A stretch of DNA of 64,000 nucleotides from Candidatus Zixiibacteriota bacterium (GCA_019038695.1 JAHOYZ010000022.1:40232-104231); one strand, 5' to 3'; numbered from the stretch's first letter, positions 17,187 through 27,191 are shown. Translations and numbers: made by a program. The notes: generated from the sequence alone by a model not told the origin.

Positions 17187-17912
17187 TTATCTCCGCAGCC
17201 CAAGTCTCAGGAATACAAGCGGTCGCGCCAAACGCCACCAATCCCGAAACGGCCTCATTTTCGAGTACTGTTTCGTTTCACCTCTATAATACACTGTCAC
17301 AGGTGCTTCGACAACTCTCACCTCGGATGATTTCACGGCCCGCCACAGAAGGTATGGCTCGAGCTCGTAGGTATTGAGCCAATCCTGATCAAGATTGATA
17401 GCATCGTTATCGAGAATAGACAGGAAGAACGCTCGGAAGCCATTGGTACCATCGGTGATCCGGTGTCCCGTGAACACCGTGAACACCAACGAATACAATC
17501 GTGTCGTGATCTCCCGGAAAAGAGGTGCATTGACAGTTTTACCCTCTTTGAGCCGCCGCGATCCCTGCACAAAGTCTGCTTCTCCGTTTCTAAGAGGAGC
17601 AAGAACGGCGGGCAGTTCCGTCGCTTCATGCTGGTCATCACCGGACATTATAACCGCAATATCAAATCCATTTTCTCGTCCGTAGGTCAGCCCGGTTCTG
17701 ATACCTGCCCCAACGCCCTGATTCACCTCGTGGCGTATCACCGTTGCTCCTGCCTCGGAAGCTTCCTGCTGAGTATTATCCGTTGAACAATCGTCAACAA
17801 CGACAATACGATCCACTTCGTTGGTCGCCGTCACTTTGGTGACGACTTTGCCTACCTTCCCCTGTTCATTGTATGCGGGGAGGATGCAAAGGATTTGAGG
17901 AGCACGGTTCAT
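17187..17912 (-). CDS. Glycosyltransferase family 2, polyprenyl-phosphate sugar synthase type (DPM1-like)
   Basis: The 241-residue soluble GT-A enzyme has ILPAYNEQGKVGKVV, VVDDCSTDNT, NQGVGAGIRTGL, and SGDDQHEATELP, the metal-binding acidic motif. FVQGSRR and a C-terminal GTNGFRAF typical of dolichol-phosphate mannose synthases follow. It probably links a sugar to a polyprenyl phosphate, making the donor for GT-C transferases nearby (inference). No C-terminal membrane helices are seen, unlike the longer DPM1 forms. ATG 17912 follows GAAGGC; a GTG at 17927 lacks a ribosome site. Confidence 0.88.
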   Translation of the reverse strand: MNRAPQILCILPAYNEQGKVGKVVTKVTATNEVDRIVVVDDCSTDNTQQEASEAGATVIRHEVNQGVGAGIRTGLTYGRENGFDIAVIMSGDDQHEATELPAVLAPLRNGEADFVQGSRRLKEGKTVNAPLFREITTRLYSLVFTVFTGHRITDGTNGFRAFFLSILDNDAINLDQDWLNTYELEPYLLWRAVKSSEVRVVEAPVTVYYRGETKQYSKMRPFRDWWRLARPLVFLRLGLRR

Positions 17913-17987
17913 ATTGATCGCCTTCACATTTGTTTGCTCGTCACCTGCGCTATTGATAGCTCAGTTAGTTTAATGCAAATCTCCTCG

Positions 17988-20321
17988 TTACAACCCGAGG
18001 GGCGAGGAAGGAACAACAAGCCCTTCGGATCTGAAGGTTGTCTTAAGTCTGCCATCCTTGTTGAACATGCCAACATGCAGGGTGTAAGCCCCCGGTTCCA
18101 AGGAAATATCCCGCTGGCAAAACAAATATTCGCCTATTATCGCCTGGCTAGTGGATCTGGCCGGATGAATGTCCAGGTTTATCATCTCCGACATGGCTTT
18201 GCTGTTCGATCCATCTTGATTGGTCTCAGAAAAAGCATGCACGAAACAGTTGTAGTCCTTTGCCAATCGCTTGCCGATACGGAGAGCTACGAGGAGTTGC
18301 TGCCGGCCGGATTCCTCGCTCGGCAATATCTTCAATGCAGCCAGTTCAATATCCTCACCAAACTCGCAAATTGGTCGTAATTCGATCCAAGTCTCAAGGT
18401 TCTGTCTGACTTCGTCCAAAAACGGAAGTAACGAATCACTCTTATTACTGTCAAGGAAACCTATGGCCAACTGCAACCTGTTGAACTCCGAACTGGTGGC
18501 AATGAAGGATGATGTGTCGTACTCTTGGACAAATATCTCAATTACCGAACCGGCGGGAGCATGAACGGCAAACATACCCTTGTCATGTTTTCGCTCAAAA
18601 TAGCGAGATTGTACCGTCGTAGTATAAGGAAACTCTATGCGTAGCTTTATATTCTCGCCGGGAAAATACAATGGATACATATCATAATAAGTAACTTGAT
18701 TGGAATCATCGGCCGGAAAGAAGAAGTAATCTATCCGGTCAAAGCGGTTTTGTTTTAGCAATAGTGCTACTTGCTCCTCACTATCAATAGTACTGAGGTA
18801 CTTTAGAAATGCAATTCTCTGGTCGTACTGAGCTGAAGCATGAGCTGTAGCGCCGTTGGGACAGACAAAAAGGTAATAGGGAAGGTATACTGCTTCCACA
18901 TATCTATTCGTGAGAAAGACGCTACCTTTGTAGTCCACCGATCTAAAAACATCCAACTCGTGTTCCCGCACAAAGTCATTTATTCCCCACTGGTAGTTTC
19001 TGTCCCCCCGGATCTCCGAGTGCCCGTTTCCTATGTACAATAGGGCCAGGACTCCAACAGCTATCAGAATCTTGCCGAACGAAGGTATGCGGCGGTTGAT
19101 CAGGCGAACTAGAAACACCAAGCCGTATCCCGAAGGCACAGCAAGGAATACCGACATGAGACCAGTGAGTTTTCTGGTTTGTATTGATAACCCATTAAGA
19201 TTGCAAATGCGCTCCACCAGATAGAGGGACAGTATTCCAAGCAACAATAGAATCATCCCAGCGGCTGCCCTGTTGCAATTCCTGGCGCCGAGATAACCAA
19301 GCCCAATCAAGTTGATCAGCGAACCCAGGGACGCGGCAAAATATGGATTCGAAAAGCTTATATAACTAAAACTGAACCATCTGTTCTGCATTGAAACTGC
19401 GCCGTGTTGGATGATGCTGACGAGTAGTGGTAGCCAATAGACAGCTGAGAACACAGCCACAATTACCGCCACAGCCAGCATATGGCCTAACCCTGGTGAC
19501 TGGAACGAGGCTTTCCCTCTTGTTAGTAGGATAACCAGCGGGCGAATAATAACGGCCATGATCCCGATGAAGAACCAGTAGTAGAAGGTCATGAAAATCA
19601 ACGCACCCGATAAACCGGCGGCAGCATACCAGAGTCTGTCCTTGTTCCTGACTCGCTTCACGTCTTCCACGAAATAGAGCCACCATGGAATAAAGAACGA
19701 GGCCGCGATGTATTCATAGTACACGAAATCGAAGTAGAGATCCTTCATGAATATCGTCAGCACCACCACTACAAGTGCAACCAGACTATTGGCCACTCGT
19801 TTCCAACAAATGAACAGGGCTGCCGGCCACAGTGCGTAGATGACGAAGTAGCCGTACTTGATCGTTTTGTATCCTTCGAAATCAAATAGCCAGGCTAGTT
19901 TGCCAGAGACATAAAACCAGAGCGGCGGATAGAAGGATGGAAGGTCCTTGAAATACCAATCTTGGAAGATAGAGGAAAAATCACGAAACTTGGTCACAAG
20001 GGCAAGCCTATTGCCATTGTCACCCCACTGCCCGCCGTACCCGAAGTCAGTTCCCTTGTACAACAAAGCGTACGTTACCACGAAGTAGACAGACAAAGTT
20101 CCAATCCAGGACCAGAGCTTCCAGTTGCGACTAATATCAGAATAGCCTAATAATACAACGGATGCAATTGAGAGCATCAGCCATATTTTAGCCATCACCA
20201 GGTCACGCGATTTTTCTATGGAATCATGGTCATAGTACCCGCCACCACAGTCGATGAAATATGCACCGACCACCAGATAGGCAACCAAAAGGACGGCAAT
20301 TGGGATGTGCCTTGCTGTCAT
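17988..20321 (-). CDS. Large GT-C-type membrane protein, AftA-like
   Basis: The protein has about 777 residues, with some 12 membrane helices in the first 430 and a soluble C-terminal half. After the second or third helix it carries GTDFGYGGQWGDNGNRL and FKDLPSFYPPLWFYVSGKLA. This resembles the N-terminal domain of galactan arabinofuranosyltransferase AftA (Q-W-x-D-N plus FYPPxxF); the match is by eye only. An alternative is a general uncharacterised GT-C protein. The start is unsure: ATG 20321 begins directly at the first helix, while TTG 20360 adds 13 residues. Neither has a clear ribosome site. It runs in the same direction as the GT2 and epimerase genes. Confidence 0.62.
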   Translation of the reverse strand: MTARHIPIAVLLVAYLVVGAYFIDCGGGYYDHDSIEKSRDLVMAKIWLMLSIASVVLLGYSDISRNWKLWSWIGTLSVYFVVTYALLYKGTDFGYGGQWGDNGNRLALVTKFRDFSSIFQDWYFKDLPSFYPPLWFYVSGKLAWLFDFEGYKTIKYGYFVIYALWPAALFICWKRVANSLVALVVVVLTIFMKDLYFDFVYYEYIAASFFIPWWLYFVEDVKRVRNKDRLWYAAAGLSGALIFMTFYYWFFIGIMAVIIRPLVILLTRGKASFQSPGLGHMLAVAVIVAVFSAVYWLPLLVSIIQHGAVSMQNRWFSFSYISFSNPYFAASLGSLINLIGLGYLGARNCNRAAAGMILLLLGILSLYLVERICNLNGLSIQTRKLTGLMSVFLAVPSGYGLVFLVRLINRRIPSFGKILIAVGVLALLYIGNGHSEIRGDRNYQWGINDFVREHELDVFRSVDYKGSVFLTNRYVEAVYLPYYLFVCPNGATAHASAQYDQRIAFLKYLSTIDSEEQVALLLKQNRFDRIDYFFFPADDSNQVTYYDMYPLYFPGENIKLRIEFPYTTTVQSRYFERKHDKGMFAVHAPAGSVIEIFVQEYDTSSFIATSSEFNRLQLAIGFLDSNKSDSLLPFLDEVRQNLETWIELRPICEFGEDIELAALKILPSEESGRQQLLVALRIGKRLAKDYNCFVHAFSETNQDGSNSKAMSEMINLDIHPARSTSQAIIGEYLFCQRDISLEPGAYTLHVGMFNKDGRLKTTFRSEGLVVPSSPLGL

Positions 20322-20472
20322 AAAATCTGCCCGGTTCACTTGATCCACCAGTCTGTCCAAAATGGTCGTCGTTGCAACTCTCGTCTCCCTCCGCCTTCTT
20401 TCATCAAAGGTATGATTTAGATTCCGAAGAGCAACATCTATTTGTGATCAGATCGAATACTCCCCCCCAACG

Positions 20473-20499
20473 ACAAAGCCGCCCCCGAAAAGGGGCGGC
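20473..20499 (-). terminator. Probable terminator after the sigma factor gene
   Basis: GCCGCCCC (20478-20485) pairs with GGGGCGGC (20492-20499) around a short A/T-containing loop. Read on the minus strand it follows the sigma gene stop by about 30 bases and is trailed by TTTG. The T-run is short, so efficiency is uncertain. Confidence 0.55.
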
Positions 20500-20529
20500 T
20501 TATTGTCCAGGGCCGATTGTGGTGGTCGG

Positions 20530-21384
20530 CTAATTCAGGTAGGCCCGCAACGAACGGCTGCGGGAAGCGTGACGCAGACGGCGAATCGCCTTCTCCTTGA
20601 TCTGGCGCACGCGCTCGCGAGTCAGCGAGAAACGAGCCCCTATCTCCTCCAGCGTCAACGCCTTTTCGTAGCTCAGCCCGAAGTAGAGGTTGATCACCTC
20701 AGCTTCACGGACTGTCAGCGAATCAAGCGCTTTGTCAATCTCCAGCCGCAGCGAATCTTTCAACAGCGATTCGTCCGGCGGTGGTTGAAACTCGTCCTCC
20801 AGAACATCGATCAGAGAGTTGTCCTCAGACACCGAAAAAGGCGCATCAAGTGACAGATGCGAATTTGAAATCTTTAGTGTGTCGGTAACTTCTCCTTCGG
20901 TCAGTTCCAGTTCTCGGGCGATCTCTTCCGGCGACGGCACTCGTCCTAGCCCCTGCTCGAGCCGGCTGGAAATCTTCCCGATCTTGTGTAACGTCCCTAC
21001 CCGGTTTAGTGGCAGCCGGACAATACGACTCTGCTCGGCAAGAGCCTGCAAAATCGCCTGCCTGATCCACCAGACCGCGTAGGAAATGAATTTGAATCCA
21101 CGGGTCTCATCAAACCTCTTGGCTGCCTTGATCAGGCCGATATTGCCTTCATTGATCAAGTCCGCCAGAGAAAGACCCTGATTCTGGTACTGTTTGGCCA
21201 CCGAAACAACGAAGCGAAGATTGGCTTTGGTAAGTGCTTCCAGGGCTTTTTGATCGCCCTGCTTTATCTTTCGCGCCAACTTCACCTCTTGCGCGGCGTT
21301 GATCAGAGGTGTTTCCCCTATCTCGCGGAGATACAGATCCAAAGACCGATCTTCATCGCGATACTTTAGGGATTGTTTAGCCAC
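20530..21384 (-). CDS. rpoD: RNA polymerase sigma factor, RpoD/SigA type without region 1.1
   Basis: The 284-residue sigma-70 protein has region 1.2 ([14 protein letters not shown]), region 2 ([46 protein letters not shown]), region 3 and region 4 with the helix-turn-helix [28 protein letters not shown]. It lacks region 1.1 and the long non-conserved insert, as do primary sigma factors of Bacteroidetes relatives and group 2 factors elsewhere. Whether it is the housekeeping factor depends on the rest of the genome. Start codon is GTG; the next ribosome-like GGAAGG is rather far upstream. Confidence 0.9.
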   Translation of the reverse strand: MAKQSLKYRDEDRSLDLYLREIGETPLINAAQEVKLARKIKQGDQKALEALTKANLRFVVSVAKQYQNQGLSLADLINEGNIGLIKAAKRFDETRGFKFISYAVWWIRQAILQALAEQSRIVRLPLNRVGTLHKIGKISSRLEQGLGRVPSPEEIARELELTEGEVTDTLKISNSHLSLDAPFSVSEDNSLIDVLEDEFQPPPDESLLKDSLRLEIDKALDSLTVREAEVINLYFGLSYEKALTLEEIGARFSLTRERVRQIKEKAIRRLRHASRSRSLRAYLN

Positions 21385-21471
21385 TGTTTACGACTATTCC
21401 TTCCTATAGAAGTTAGCTGTAAACCGCTAACGGGTTACTTTCCGCCATAACTGCACGGCGGAATATCTTTA

Positions 21472-22947
21472 TCATGGTCGCAGCACCTTACGAGCAATCG
21501 TCCCATCCGGCTCCTGAACTATCAAGGGAACTCGACGGGATGCTCGACTCAGCTGCCGAGCGACCTGTTCTACATCTTCAATTGATTCTACCACTACATC
21601 ATTAATCTGCATGATGATCGTACCGCGTGCGATCGATGATCGATCGGCAGGGCTCCCGGACATCACGCGACGAACAAAAACTCCGGGAATATGTTTGAAT
21701 TGCAAGGCATCGGATATCTCTTCCGTAAAGGTCAGTAGCTCCATACCCTGCCACTGATAAACCTCAAAATCATCAGGCTCTGAGTTTCGAGGATTCGAGG
21801 CCAAAAAAGCATCCCGATCACTAATGGAAGCCACCACGCTTTCTCTTATACCCTCACGGATCAACTCGATTCGTACCTTATCGCCATCCTTGACCGTTGA
21901 TACAAATACCGAAAGCTGCGCGGCATCGTTGACCTCCTGGCCATCAAAAGCAGTAATGATATCACCGTTCGTGATACCCGCTTGCTCGGCCGGTGATCCG
22001 GCAAAAACGGAGTCGATAATCACTCCGCGGACTGCATCAAGTCCCTGTCGCTTGGCCTCTCGTTCGGTAACGTTGCCCAGGTAAATACCCAGCCAACCTC
22101 TATGAGCTCGACCGGTCGCAATTAGATCAGGTACAATTGATCGGGCCAGATTAATGGGAATGGCAAAACCGATCCCAACTGAACCACCCGTAGGCGACGA
22201 AATAGCCGCGTTTACACCGATAGCCTCTCCAGCTAAGTTGAGTAGCGGTCCTCCGGAATTACCCGGGTTGATGGAAGCATCGGTCTGGATATAATACTGA
22301 TAGTAGGGCGTGTCATGACCAAAATTGAGCTGACTTCGACCGACCGCCGATATCACGCCAACCGTAACAGTACGATCAAGTCCCTGCTGCGGGAAAGGAT
22401 TACCGATTGCTATCGACCAGTCGCCTACCTTCAGATTGTCCGAGTTGCCAAAAGGAATAAAAGTGATATCTTCTTCCGGCTCGACTTTGAGAACCGCCAG
22501 ATCGGTCTGCGGATCCGCTCCCACCAAAGTGGCGTCATAATGAAAACCGGTCGCTGTCCGTACCGACATTTTGACTGCACCCTCAACTACATGGTTGTTG
22601 GTCAAAATGTATCCGTCCTCACGAAAGAAAAACCCGGATCCGGATGATGTTGAAAATCCGGACTGACGAAGCCACCAAGGCTTGTTCTCCTCTCTGGATC
22701 GGGCCGAAATATTGACGACTGCATTCTGGACACGCTCCACAACCCCAACAAAAGGGGACTCGATCACTCCATCGTTATCTACCAGAGGATAGGTGCCGGT
22801 CTGGGCTATATTGCTGTAGCTCTGAGCACGAGACGGAATAGATAAGTCTAGAGCCGATGAAATCACCAGCCCAACAACGGTTCCGATCACAATTAGCGAA
22901 ACCACGGCAGACCACTTACGCCCCTTATTGACTGACGATTTTGTCAA
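21472..22947 (-). CDS. htrA: HtrA/DegP-family periplasmic serine protease
   Basis: This membrane-anchored quality-control protease has about 491 residues. An N-terminal helix (WSAVVSLIVIGTVVGLVISS) is followed by a trypsin-like domain with TNNHVVEG (His), TDLAVLKV (Asp) and NPGNSGGPLL (Ser). Two PDZ domains follow (GWLGIYLGNV onward, and a second carrying GVFVRRVMSGSPADRSSI). The frame is open to a TTG at 23019, but no ATG or GTG lies before the helix. Candidate starts are TTG 22965 (after GGAGG) and TTG 22947; the latter is used here. Monocistronic by appearance. Confidence 0.9.
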   Translation of the reverse strand: MTKSSVNKGRKWSAVVSLIVIGTVVGLVISSALDLSIPSRAQSYSNIAQTGTYPLVDNDGVIESPFVGVVERVQNAVVNISARSREENKPWWLRQSGFSTSSGSGFFFREDGYILTNNHVVEGAVKMSVRTATGFHYDATLVGADPQTDLAVLKVEPEEDITFIPFGNSDNLKVGDWSIAIGNPFPQQGLDRTVTVGVISAVGRSQLNFGHDTPYYQYYIQTDASINPGNSGGPLLNLAGEAIGVNAAISSPTGGSVGIGFAIPINLARSIVPDLIATGRAHRGWLGIYLGNVTEREAKRQGLDAVRGVIIDSVFAGSPAEQAGITNGDIITAFDGQEVNDAAQLSVFVSTVKDGDKVRIELIREGIRESVVASISDRDAFLASNPRNSEPDDFEVYQWQGMELLTFTEEISDALQFKHIPGVFVRRVMSGSPADRSSIARGTIIMQINDVVVESIEDVEQVARQLSRASRRVPLIVQEPDGTIARKVLRP

Positions 22948-23180
22948 ATGACCAGACCTACTCAATTGCCACAATCCTCCGCATACACAGCCTCGTAATA
23001 TACAAAACTTCTCATTCAAGTCAAGCTTAGATTAGAGAAATATTCACATCCTGTTCCATATATATTTAACGCACGAAAGAGTCCAAATGATTCAAGAAAA
23101 ATGCCCGGTTTACTCATGATCGCTGAAATTTCAAATCTGGTCCGATTTAGCTCAGGCACAAAACGAGCCGCAAATTGTCC

Positions 23181-23208
23181 TTGACGAATGGAACATATCG
23201 CTTATATT
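23181..23208 (+). promoter_or_regulatory. Predicted promoter of the rpmH operon
   Basis: TTGACG (23181-23186), a 16-base spacer and TATATT (23203-23208) lie 41 bases before the rpmH start. Confidence 0.6.
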
Positions 23209-23248
23209 TGCAAGCTTAACTTTATTAAATGGATTATTGGATTTACAG

Positions 23249-23401
23249 ATGAAACGTACTTTTCAGCCATCTAACAGAAAGAAACTTAACGACCATGGAT
23301 TCCGGGCGCGTATGGCTACACCGGGTGGTCGCAGAGTATTGGCTCGTCGTCGTGCCAGAGGAAGAAATAGACTCGTCGTCAAGGTTGGTCGCAAGAAATA
23401 A
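23249..23401 (+). CDS. rpmH: 50S ribosomal protein L34
   Basis: The 50-residue protein reads [20 protein letters not shown] then [18 protein letters not shown] and ends in KVGRKK. This is the canonical L34 sequence, rich in Arg and Lys, and it sits in the ribosomal large subunit. It starts the origin-proximal cluster and overlaps the rnpA start. dnaA, often upstream of rpmH, is replaced here by the divergently oriented HtrA gene. Confidence 0.97.
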   Translation: MKRTFQPSNRKKLNDHGFRARMATPGGRRVLARRRARGRNRLVVKVGRKK

Positions 23402-23735
23402 GCTTCCCCGTCGCGAAAGTCTCAAACACCGACGTGACATTCAGAAGCTATTGCGACTGGGTAGACGTGTTTCCACACCAGGATTCCGCTTGTTTTGGGA
23501 GCCTTCGGAGACTTTTGCCTACGCCTTGATCGTGTCTCGAAAGCATGGGAACTCCGTACACCGCAACCAGCTTAAGCGATATTTCAGGGAGGCTATCCGG
23601 CTCAATAAGGGACTGTTGGCAAACCCGGTCCGGATTCTGGTATTGCCCTCGCTCAGTGCTGGTGCAACTGGAGCAGTTGCCATAAATGCCGAAATATCAC
23701 GTACATTCAAGCGGCTCGGACATGTCAAGAGATAG
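23385..23735 (+). CDS. rnpA: Ribonuclease P protein component
   Basis: RnpA helps RNase P RNA remove tRNA leaders. From the TTG at 23385 it has 116 residues: basic N-terminus [18 protein letters not shown], then [26 protein letters not shown], which includes the RNxxKR motif of the family. The start is uncertain: TTG 23385 overlaps rpmH by 17 bases. The frame stays open back to an ATG at 23295 inside rpmH, recalling the long rnpA/rpmH overlap of Thermus. Its 3' end overlaps yidD by 14 bases. Confidence 0.9.
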   Translation: MVARNKLPRRESLKHRRDIQKLLRLGRRVSTPGFRLFWEPSETFAYALIVSRKHGNSVHRNQLKRYFREAIRLNKGLLANPVRILVLPSLSAGATGAVAINAEISRTFKRLGHVKR

Positions 23736-23976
23736 ATTGTCGCCTATAGCCTGGTTGCTTCTGGCGATTATTACGCTCTACCGCTATACGCTGTCTCCGT
23801 TATTCGGAGGATCCTGCCGATTTGAACCTACTTGTTCGCGGTATGCCGCCGGGGCGATTCGGCATCATGGAGCATGGCGCGGGAGCATATTGGGCGTACG
23901 ACGCGTGCTCCGATGCCACCCGTGGCACGAAGGAGGATATGACCCGGTTCCAGGAGATACTGGAGATCTCAGTTAA
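23722..23976 (+). CDS. yidD: Membrane protein insertion efficiency factor YidD
   Basis: The 84-residue protein has the conserved core [20 protein letters not shown], then [18 protein letters not shown] and [17 protein letters not shown]. It is membrane-associated and assists YidC-dependent insertion. ATG 23722 gives the normal family start; longer in-frame starts within rnpA add nothing conserved. Confidence 0.95.
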   Translation: MSRDRLSPIAWLLLAIITLYRYTLSPLFGGSCRFEPTCSRYAAGAIRHHGAWRGSILGVRRVLRCHPWHEGGYDPVPGDTGDLS

Positions 23977-24009
23977 GTTATTGAAACACACTGTATCAGG
24001 GAAGAAATC

Positions 24010-25737
24010 TTGGACAAGAAAACACTACCGCTGATCATCCTGCTGGTCGCAATTATTCTGTTTTACTACCCGATCTTGGAATTCCTCGGGTTGTATACAC
24101 CAACAGAGCCGGTTCCACAATCGGACCAAACACAAGTAGTTACCGACTCCATTGCCGCTACCCAGGCCGGTCGGCAGGCACAGGAGCAGACGCCCCAACC
24201 ATTGGCAGAGACGGGCGAGCTGGTCCCGATCCTGTCTCAATCCACTGATCTGGACACGATTGGGGTTGATACGATTGTAATCTCCACCAATAAGTACTCG
24301 GTGCTGCTTACCAGTTACGGTGGGGGACCAATTTCGATGAAGCTTCTGGAGCACCACTACCGTAACGGCGAGCCCATTGAGATGATGCCTGAGGCGGATC
24401 TCGCTGGTCCGGATGCTGTCTTTGCCGGTGGGACATTTTCTTCAGCAACACTACATTATGGTTGCAATCTGACACCGGGACAGTACGATGCGACTCATGA
24501 CACTCTGGAGGTTGTGTATGCTTTTGTGTCACCCGATGGCGGAGTCATGCGGAAGCGGTATCACTTCTATCCCGACGCCTATCATTACGGCTTTGCCCTT
24601 GAAGTAGAAGATCGCGAGAAGTTGGGGTTTGAACGTCAGTACGCGTTGATTTGGAATACGCCACTGGGAACTACCGAGCAGCAGCTCGACAAAGATTACG
24701 GTGCTATGCAAGCGGTCGCAATGCAGTCAGGATCGCGAGAGGCACTCGATGACTTCGAGGGTGACACGCTTAATCAGTCGCTCGAAGGCTACACGACTTG
24801 GGTTGGCGTGCGATCGTTGTATTTCACGGCCATAATGATTCCGCAGGGGCGTCAAGCTGATCTCGCCTTGGGCTATGGCAGCAAGCGCCAGATTTCAACT
24901 CCCGACGGCAATGTCGAACAGAAGCGTATCACCGCCGGATTGGTTATGCCGTTCGCCGGTGTTAGTGGGTTTGTGGATAGCTTCACTGTCTATGTGGGGC
25001 CGATGGATTACATGTTAATGTGGGACTACGATGTTGACCTGGAAGCGATGCTCGACGTTGGCACCGCTCCTTTCTTTGGCATGATCCTCCGACCGTTCGC
25101 TATCGCCATCATGTACCTGTTACCGAAACTGTACGACGTTATCCCCAACTATGGGCTGGTGATTATTCTTTTCGCTCTCATTGTGAAGATCATCACACTA
25201 CCGCTCTCAATGAAACAATTCAAGTCGATGCAGGCCATGAAGGACCTGGCACCTCAAATAGAAGCGCTTAAGAAAAAGCACAAGAAGGACGCTCAGGCAC
25301 TGCAGCGCGAAACGATGAAGATGTACAAGACGCATGGTGTCAATCCGATGTCAGGCTGTCTCGTGATGCTGCCGCAGATGCCTCTTATGATAGCTATGTT
25401 CCGAGTTTTCCAAGCGACGATCTTACTTCGAGCGGCACCGTTTGTTGGCTTTGTGGATGATCTGTCGCGCGGTGCTTCCGGCTTTACCGATCCGTATATC
25501 ATCCTGGTGATTTTCATGGTCATCACGCAGTTCATTTCGTCCAAATTGACTATGGCCTCCAGCCAGCAGCAACAGAAAGCTCTGATGTATATCTTTCCTC
25601 TGATGATGGGCTTCCTGTTGTACAGTCTGCCGTCGGGATTGATTCTTTATTGGACTGTATTCTCGCTAATGTCACTGTTGGACTGGTTCCTTTTCAAGCG
25701 AAACAAGTTGAAGAATGTTGAGGTCCAAACGTCCTGA
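24010..25737 (+). CDS. yidC: Membrane protein insertase YidC
   Basis: YidC inserts and folds inner-membrane proteins with or without Sec. The 575-residue protein is of the long Gram-negative type. An N-terminal helix (LPLIILLVAIILFYYPILEF) precedes a large periplasmic beta domain (about 60-350). The 60KD_IMP core then carries FALIVKIITLPLSMKQFKSMQAM, NPMSGCLVMLPQMPLMIAMF and the last helices with LMMGFLLYSLPSGLILYW. The TTG start has GGGAAG five bases upstream. Its stop lies inside mnmE (23-base overlap). The usual jag/khpB gene between yidC and mnmE is absent. Confidence 0.96.
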   Translation: MDKKTLPLIILLVAIILFYYPILEFLGLYTPTEPVPQSDQTQVVTDSIAATQAGRQAQEQTPQPLAETGELVPILSQSTDLDTIGVDTIVISTNKYSVLLTSYGGGPISMKLLEHHYRNGEPIEMMPEADLAGPDAVFAGGTFSSATLHYGCNLTPGQYDATHDTLEVVYAFVSPDGGVMRKRYHFYPDAYHYGFALEVEDREKLGFERQYALIWNTPLGTTEQQLDKDYGAMQAVAMQSGSREALDDFEGDTLNQSLEGYTTWVGVRSLYFTAIMIPQGRQADLALGYGSKRQISTPDGNVEQKRITAGLVMPFAGVSGFVDSFTVYVGPMDYMLMWDYDVDLEAMLDVGTAPFFGMILRPFAIAIMYLLPKLYDVIPNYGLVIILFALIVKIITLPLSMKQFKSMQAMKDLAPQIEALKKKHKKDAQALQRETMKMYKTHGVNPMSGCLVMLPQMPLMIAMFRVFQATILLRAAPFVGFVDDLSRGASGFTDPYIILVIFMVITQFISSKLTMASSQQQQKALMYIFPLMMGFLLYSLPSGLILYWTVFSLMSLLDWFLFKRNKLKNVEVQTS

Positions 25738-27130
25738 GGACAAAGAAAGTGGCGCTCGCGGGAGCATCTCTCCCGATACTATTGCAGCCATAATCACGCC
25801 TCCCGGCGAGGGTGGCATCGCCGCGGTGCGTCTGGCCGGCACGCGGAGTGTGGATTTGCTGGAAAAGCACTTCCGGCCCATCACTAAGAGTGCTCCCAAG
25901 CCGTTCCTGATGCGCTTGGGACATTTTCTCGACCCGGATGGTGTGACAATTGACGAAGTAACAGCGGTTTATATGCCACAGGGGAAATCTTACACGGGTC
26001 AGGAGCAGGTTGAGATATTCTGTCACGGTGGCCGGATGGTCGTTGAGCTTATCCTGAACGAGTTACTGGCCTCCGGAGCACGGGTGGCTGAACCAGGCGA
26101 GTTCACCAAACTAGCCTTTTTAGCTGGCCGCATTGATCTTACCCAGGCAGAGGGAGTGGCAAGCGTCATAAGCGCCAACACCAGTCTATCGCATACGGTG
26201 GCACGGGAGCACCTTCTCGGAGCATATACAGCTGAAATTGGCGCCCTTCGGGAGCAGATTACTTCCCTGATGGCCGAATTTGAGGCTTCGATTGACTTCG
26301 CTGAGGATATCGAGCCAGCAGGCATGGATTGTACCGTGGAATCTCTGAACGCTCTGCGAGAGAGATTGACAGGTCTTGTGAAAACATATGTGGCAGGAAG
26401 GCTACTGAAAGAAGGCTATAAAGTGGCTATAGCTGGAGCGCCTAATGCTGGCAAATCGTCCCTATTTAATCGTCTTTTGCGGCGAAGGCGAGCACTTGTA
26501 ACCAGGACAGCCGGAACTACGCGCGATTATCTTTCTGAGTGGCTTGATGTTGGTGGTTTTCCGGTAAATCTGATCGACACTGCCGGACTTCGCAGTGGCG
26601 GTGGTCAGATTGAACAAGCCAGCCATAAGGCAGCTCGGAAAGTGATAGACTCGGCCGATTTGATACTGTGGGTAGTTGATCTATCACGTCGGGATTGGAA
26701 ACAAAGCCTGAAAGAATTCACCGGCCATCTCGCAAGTAACCGTATCATAATGATAGGTAACAAGATAGACCTAATTCATAAGGTGCCACGGATACTGCCA
26801 CCGCTTACCATGGAGAACACACTCTGTGTGTCATGTCAGACCGGCAAGGGGTTGAAAGCACTCAAGAAAGCTATTCTTACACGAATGCAGCTTCGTATGC
26901 CTGATTTGACTTCGGGACTGGTGGTCACATCAGCTCGACATCGACAGAAACTAGATCTGGCTGCAACGGCGCTCAAATCAGCGACGGAGCAAGTCAGACA
27001 GGGTGAGTCGCCGGAGATTGTGGCCTTTACCTTGCACCAGGCAATCACCCCCCTGGACGAGATCACCGGCAGAATATATAATGAGGAAATCCTCGGTGAG
27101 ATATTTTCTAGGTTCTGCGTTGGCAAATGA
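25715..27130 (+). CDS. mnmE: tRNA modification GTPase MnmE
   Basis: MnmE works with MnmG to make cmnm5U at the wobble position of certain tRNAs. The 471 residues show the N-terminal folate-binding domain (DTIAAIITPPGEGGIAAVRLAG), a helical domain, and the G domain with GAPNAGKSSLFN (G1), TRTAGTTRD (G2), DTAGLR (G3) and GNKIDL (G4). The C-terminal FCVGK carries the conserved CxGK motif. Start ATG overlaps yidC. A parS-like palindrome follows in the gap before mnmG. Confidence 0.97.
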   Translation: MLRSKRPEDKESGARGSISPDTIAAIITPPGEGGIAAVRLAGTRSVDLLEKHFRPITKSAPKPFLMRLGHFLDPDGVTIDEVTAVYMPQGKSYTGQEQVEIFCHGGRMVVELILNELLASGARVAEPGEFTKLAFLAGRIDLTQAEGVASVISANTSLSHTVAREHLLGAYTAEIGALREQITSLMAEFEASIDFAEDIEPAGMDCTVESLNALRERLTGLVKTYVAGRLLKEGYKVAIAGAPNAGKSSLFNRLLRRRRALVTRTAGTTRDYLSEWLDVGGFPVNLIDTAGLRSGGGQIEQASHKAARKVIDSADLILWVVDLSRRDWKQSLKEFTGHLASNRIIMIGNKIDLIHKVPRILPPLTMENTLCVSCQTGKGLKALKKAILTRMQLRMPDLTSGLVVTSARHRQKLDLAATALKSATEQVRQGESPEIVAFTLHQAITPLDEITGRIYNEEILGEIFSRFCVGK

Positions 27131-27191
27131 GCACAGGCGCTTTTCAAGTTGCAGTAGGAGTGAACATGCGCCCCCAGCAGCGCCCTTCGGG

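Noticed and set aside
23020..23248. oriC immediately upstream of rpmH
   Set aside because: Only one weak DnaA-like 9-mer (ATATTCACA) is seen there, unlike the cluster after the bactofilin gene.
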